Positions 51,801-54,694 of a stretch of DNA of 54,694 nucleotides are shown here, in pieces. Position numbers and translations under genes: made by a program. This stretch comes from Planctomyces sp. SH-PL62 (GTDB lineage Bacteria; Planctomycetota; Planctomycetia; Planctomycetales; Planctomycetaceae): assembly GCA_945905295.1 (NCBI GenBank), contig CAMDPX010000014.1, forward strand, positions 1 through 54,694, written 5' to 3'. The notes below the pieces were generated by a model. That model was given only the letters and a program-made list of their open reading frames with translations. It did no database searches and was not told the DNA's origin. Position 1 is the stretch's first letter; each line of letters opens with the position of its first letter.

Positions 51801-53588
51801 ATGAAGATCCTGTATTTGTCGTGTCACGAGGTTCTCGAATTCGACGAAATCTCCATGTTGTCCGACATCGGCGTGCAGGTGTTTTCCATCGGGGCCTATC
51901 TCGATCCCGCGAGTCCGAGCGGAAGTGGCTTGCGACCCGCTCTGCCGGACTTGTGCCGGGACGAAGAGGATCTGCGGGCCTATCACGAACTGATCAAGCC
52001 GGGTGCCGATGGACCGTTGTGTATGACACCTGAGTTCGTTGCGCGCTTTGATGCCGTCATCGTGATGCACATCCCCGAATGGATTGAAAACAACTGGAAG
52101 GCGTTCGGCGACGTGCCGGTCATCTGGCGGACGATCGGGCAGTCCTGGCCGAGCATCGAGAAACACCTGCAACCGTTTCGCGACGCCGGGATGAAGATCG
52201 TCCGGTACTCACCGCGCGAACGATGCCTCGAAGGGTATTGCGGCGAAGATGCGGTCATTCGATTTGGCAAACCGACCGAATTGGCTATGCCGTGGACAGG
52301 GACGAATCCGCGGGTCGTCACTTTCAATCAGAAGATGCGCGGCCGGGCCGATCGCTGCTGTTACGACGTCTTTCGTGAGGCGACAGCTCCGTTTGACTGC
52401 GACCTGTTCGGCGGCGCAAACGAAGACGTTCCCGACATCGCTCGCGGTGTCGTCTCGCAGGCTGAGCAACATCAAATCCTGAGTGACCGCCGCGTCTACT
52501 TTTTCACGGGGACTTACCCGGCGAGCTATACGTTGGCCTTTATCGAAGCCTGGTTGGCAGGGACTCCCGTCGTGGCGATTGGACCTCGGCTCTGGGAGAA
52601 CTTCCCGGAATATCACGGCGAGCTCAACGAGATTCCGGACCTCATCCAAAACGGTGTGAATGGATTCGTCAGCGATGACATCGCCGAGCTGCAACAGCAC
52701 ATTCGCCAGTTGCTCGATGACGACGAACTCGCGCATCGAATTTCGCAGGCGGGGCGGGAGTCGGCCAAGCGTCTCTTCGACAAGACCGTCATTCAGGAGC
52801 AGTGGCGAGAATTTTTGAAGCGGCATGTTCCGCTGACGAAACCGCGGCGAGCTGCAATCGGACACAGAGACATGGCTGATTGTGAGGCATTCATTTCTGG
52901 GCGAGGTTGGTTCGATCAGCGTTATCGGACTCGGCTCGATGGACGCTTCCCGACGATGAAGCTGGCACTCAATTTGTTTCTGCAACGCCAGGGACGCACG
53001 ATCGTCGAAACCGGCTGCGTTCGTTTGGCCGATGATTTCGGAGCGGGGTGCTCGACGGTTCTGTTTTGTGAGTTTCTGCAACGCTACGGCGGCTGTCTGT
53101 TGAGCGTCGACAACAACCAAGATCATCTTGAGCTGGCGGCAGAACTGACTGCGGAATGGCTGTCGACGAGAGAGCTTTTTCTGGGGGACTCTGTCTATTT
53201 TCTCGAATCGACCGTCCGAGCTTATGCGCGGTTTCCCGGAACGATCGACCTGTTGTATCTCGACAGTTTCGATTACCCGCTGCATCAGATTTTGGAAGCG
53301 TGTGCTCGGGACGGACTGAACCCGGTTGACGACGAAGCGATCGCGGCGCGGTATCCAGAACTTGTGCTCCCGCCACAAGAACACTGCTTGGCGGAACTGA
53401 GAGCCGCTGAATCGCTGCTCAACGAAGACAGCATCGTTTTGATTGACGACAACGAATTGGCCGGCGGCGGGAAAAGTCGGCTGGCTCGCAAACAGTTGCG
53501 AGATTGGGGCTGGACCTGTCTGCTCGACTTGCAACAGACCATTTGGGTTCCGGGCCGAGCGGGAAGTAACGGTATCGGAAGTTGCTAA
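51801..53588 (+). CDS. Glycosyltransferase fused to class I methyltransferase-like domain
   Basis: The predicted protein has 595 residues. The N-terminal half (about 1-350) is a GT-B-like glycosyltransferase: MKILYLSCHEVLEFDEISMLSDIG, VIWRTIGQSWPSIEKHL, FFTGTYPASYTLAFIEAWLAGTPVVAIGP and NGFVSDDIAELQQHIRQLLDD. The C-terminal part (about 385-590) has MKLALNLFLQRQGRTIVETG(CV)RLADDFGAGCSTVLF, GGCLLSVDNN and IDLLYLDSFDYPLHQILEAC, with IVLIDDNELAGGGKS at the end, a Rossmann-like SAM-methyltransferase pattern. Together they suggest assembly of a methylated surface polysaccharide. The next gene is an FkbM methyltransferase, in keeping with such a locus. ATG 51801 is preceded by GAGAG. Confidence 0.8.
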   Translation: MKILYLSCHEVLEFDEISMLSDIGVQVFSIGAYLDPASPSGSGLRPALPDLCRDEEDLRAYHELIKPGADGPLCMTPEFVARFDAVIVMHIPEWIENNWKAFGDVPVIWRTIGQSWPSIEKHLQPFRDAGMKIVRYSPRERCLEGYCGEDAVIRFGKPTELAMPWTGTNPRVVTFNQKMRGRADRCCYDVFREATAPFDCDLFGGANEDVPDIARGVVSQAEQHQILSDRRVYFFTGTYPASYTLAFIEAWLAGTPVVAIGPRLWENFPEYHGELNEIPDLIQNGVNGFVSDDIAELQQHIRQLLDDDELAHRISQAGRESAKRLFDKTVIQEQWREFLKRHVPLTKPRRAAIGHRDMADCEAFISGRGWFDQRYRTRLDGRFPTMKLALNLFLQRQGRTIVETGCVRLADDFGAGCSTVLFCEFLQRYGGCLLSVDNNQDHLELAAELTAEWLSTRELFLGDSVYFLESTVRAYARFPGTIDLLYLDSFDYPLHQILEACARDGLNPVDDEAIAARYPELVLPPQEHCLAELRAAESLLNEDSIVLIDDNELAGGGKSRLARKQLRDWGWTCLLDLQQTIWVPGRAGSNGIGSC

Positions 53589-53614
53589 CGCGGCGATCGC
53601 CCTCAACAAATCGC

Positions 53615-53725
53615 CCCCACTGAGCTTGCCTCAGTGGCTCGCGGGCTTTTGCACTACGCGCCGCATATCCGATGAAAGAGGTCGTAGTGCAAAAGCCCGA
53701 ATCCACCGAGGCAAGCTCGGTGGGG
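53615..53725. repeat. Palindromic repeat family F, copy 2
   Basis: CCCCACTGAGCTTGCCTCAGTGG with CCACCGAGGCAAGCTCGGTGGGG, and inner GGGCTTTTGCACTACG with CGTAGTGCAAAAGCCC. It fills the gap between two convergent gene ends and could terminate both. Same family as 37835-37948, with changes in paired positions. Confidence 0.88.
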
Positions 53726-53739
53726 TTTCGGAGCTTCGG

Positions 53740-54648
53740 TTAGTGTTTGGTGAATAGGATATTGTCGAAGTTTCCCTCGTCGCCAAGTTCGGCGAACAGG
53801 TGGCTTAGTTGAGAGATGGGGTAACGGACGAATTCCGTCGCACGCCATCTCCAGAAGTACGACCAATACGATGCGGCGATGTCGATGAACTCGCGCTGGC
53901 TGAGTCCGGATCGCTGAATTCCGTAGGGCCAGAATTCGGCGAAGACGGGAATATCGCGCGAGAAGAGTTGTTTCCCCCCTGCGAAGACCTGGCCTTCGTG
54001 ACCTTGAGTGTCGATCCACGCGAGCGAGACCTCGTCGCAGGGTTGCAGGGCATGGACCAGCAAGTTGTCGATCGTCTCCACCGGCACTCGGATCACATCG
54101 CGCTGCGACTCATCACAGCGGTCAAGCGGTCCCGCTGCCGCATGGCCGTTGCGGATGCGATGATCGCCGAAGTTGACGGGGCTTAATTCGAACTCCATCG
54201 TCCCCGCGTGATCCGATGCGCCGCCGCACAACGCCCGGTAACGGTCCTCCGAAAACCCATTCTGCCGAGCGTTGTGAACCAGCAGCGAGTAGTTGCGCGG
54301 ATCGGGTTCGATCGCCACGGCGCGGGCGAATTCTCCCTGGCAGAGCATGCCAATCGAAATGACCCCCATGTTCGCGCCAATGTCGAGAACGGTTCCCTGT
54401 CCCTGGGGCGGCAATCGGTGAGAGGATCGCAAGAACGAAAGAACGAGTGCGACCCAGACGGCCTCGAATTCGCGGTTGACGTACAAACTGCGGCCGATGA
54501 TTTGGTCGGAGGTGAAGACCGTGAGCCGTCCTTGGCGGGTCGGAACCGTAATCCGTTCTCGGAACTTGCCGGCCCATTGCCAACGCCATTCTCGAGAGCG
54601 TTGCTGCCAACGCGCCAGTCGCTGTCGAAAACGGTCTGATGTCAGCAT
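53740..54648 (-). CDS. FkbM-family methyltransferase
   Basis: This 302-residue protein has the FkbM-type pattern: VLDIGANMGVISIGMLCQGEFARAVAIEPDPRNYSLLVHNARQNGF, then GTMEFELSPVNFGDHRIR, VPVETIDNLL, WIDTQGHEGQVFAGG and ELGDEGNFDNILFTKH. These SAM-dependent enzymes O-methylate sugars, macrolides or lipids. It is convergent with the glycosyltransferase-methyltransferase gene, separated by repeat F2, and probably acts on the same class of polysaccharide or glycolipid. The N-terminal 60 residues are basic and Trp/Arg-rich, with no signal peptide. Confidence 0.88.
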   Translation of the reverse strand: MLTSDRFRQRLARWQQRSREWRWQWAGKFRERITVPTRQGRLTVFTSDQIIGRSLYVNREFEAVWVALVLSFLRSSHRLPPQGQGTVLDIGANMGVISIGMLCQGEFARAVAIEPDPRNYSLLVHNARQNGFSEDRYRALCGGASDHAGTMEFELSPVNFGDHRIRNGHAAAGPLDRCDESQRDVIRVPVETIDNLLVHALQPCDEVSLAWIDTQGHEGQVFAGGKQLFSRDIPVFAEFWPYGIQRSGLSQREFIDIAASYWSYFWRWRATEFVRYPISQLSHLFAELGDEGNFDNILFTKH

Positions 54649-54667
54649 GTGCCGATCACTTTCATTA

Positions 54668-54694
54668 GGCGAGCGGGGCGGCGTCAGCCCCCCG
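54668..54694. repeat. Palindromic repeat family A, partial copy at the window end
   Basis: GGCGAGCGGGGCGGCGTCAG and the following CCCCCCG are the first arm of a family A element; the second arm is beyond the window. Confidence 0.65.

Overview
The window looks like a chromosomal segment of a planctomycete (phylum Planctomycetota). The clues are a DUF1559 pseudopilin with the H-x9-DG signature, a PVC-type haem-binding protein with a CAACH motif, a giant surface protein opening with the LEPRELLSA-type N-terminal motif, very large WD40 and HEAT proteins with zinc ribbons, a Ser/Thr kinase beside an FHA protein, and many long palindromic intergenic repeats. It is GC-rich, and no genus can be fixed from the sequence alone. 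No complete mobile element is present, but an integrase remnant sits beside the tmRNA gene.

Region 1 (1-9438): a respiratory complex I cluster in the order nuoD (5' end cut by the window edge), nuoE, nuoF, nuoG. The intervals hold small accessory genes rather than other nuo genes: an EVE-like/HNH nuclease with a tiny overlapping gene, a PIN toxin with its small partner, a WD40 protein, a ParD-like antitoxin, a VapD protein, and two tandem DUF4160-DUF2442 pairs. Region 2 (9670-13196): a secreted protein and two divergent envelope proteins (DUF6268-like and DUF1207). Region 3 (13373-14113): tmRNA (ssrA) with tag ADHIIIANRQFSLAA, a strong terminator, and an integrase remnant at its 3' end.

Region 4 (14456-17397): a metallophosphoesterase (PlcP/LpxH type), btaA and btaB, which together fit a phospholipid-to-betaine-lipid remodelling operon. 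Region 5 (17292-30534): signalling genes. These are a small receiver protein, a receiver-ATPase fusion, a WD40 lipoprotein, a transmembrane Ser/Thr kinase, an FHA-FHA protein fused to a degenerate M24 peptidase fold, and a zinc-ribbon/HEAT/TM/WD40 protein, with decayed LRR and WD40 fragments beside the last. Region 6 (30752-33458): a DUF1559 pseudopilin, an arsenate reductase and two small membrane proteins.

Region 7 (33574-37762, minus strand): a tightly packed operon of hybrid histidine kinase (receiver plus HPt), a second receiver-ATPase fusion and a TPR protein. Region 8 (37964-44941): small hypotheticals, a membrane C39-like peptidase, a decayed plcP fragment, a 1305-residue lamin-tail surface protein and a second small receiver protein. 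Region 9 (45208-54648): trmL, a nicotinamide phosphoribosyltransferase, an internally duplicated membrane protein, a PVC-type cytochrome c protein, a glycosyltransferase-methyltransferase fusion and an FkbM methyltransferase.

A feature running through the whole window is a set of at least eight kinds of long palindromic repeat. Most are intergenic, but several lie inside reading frames or supply stop codons (plcP, btaA, the PVC cytochrome, the hybrid kinase linker).
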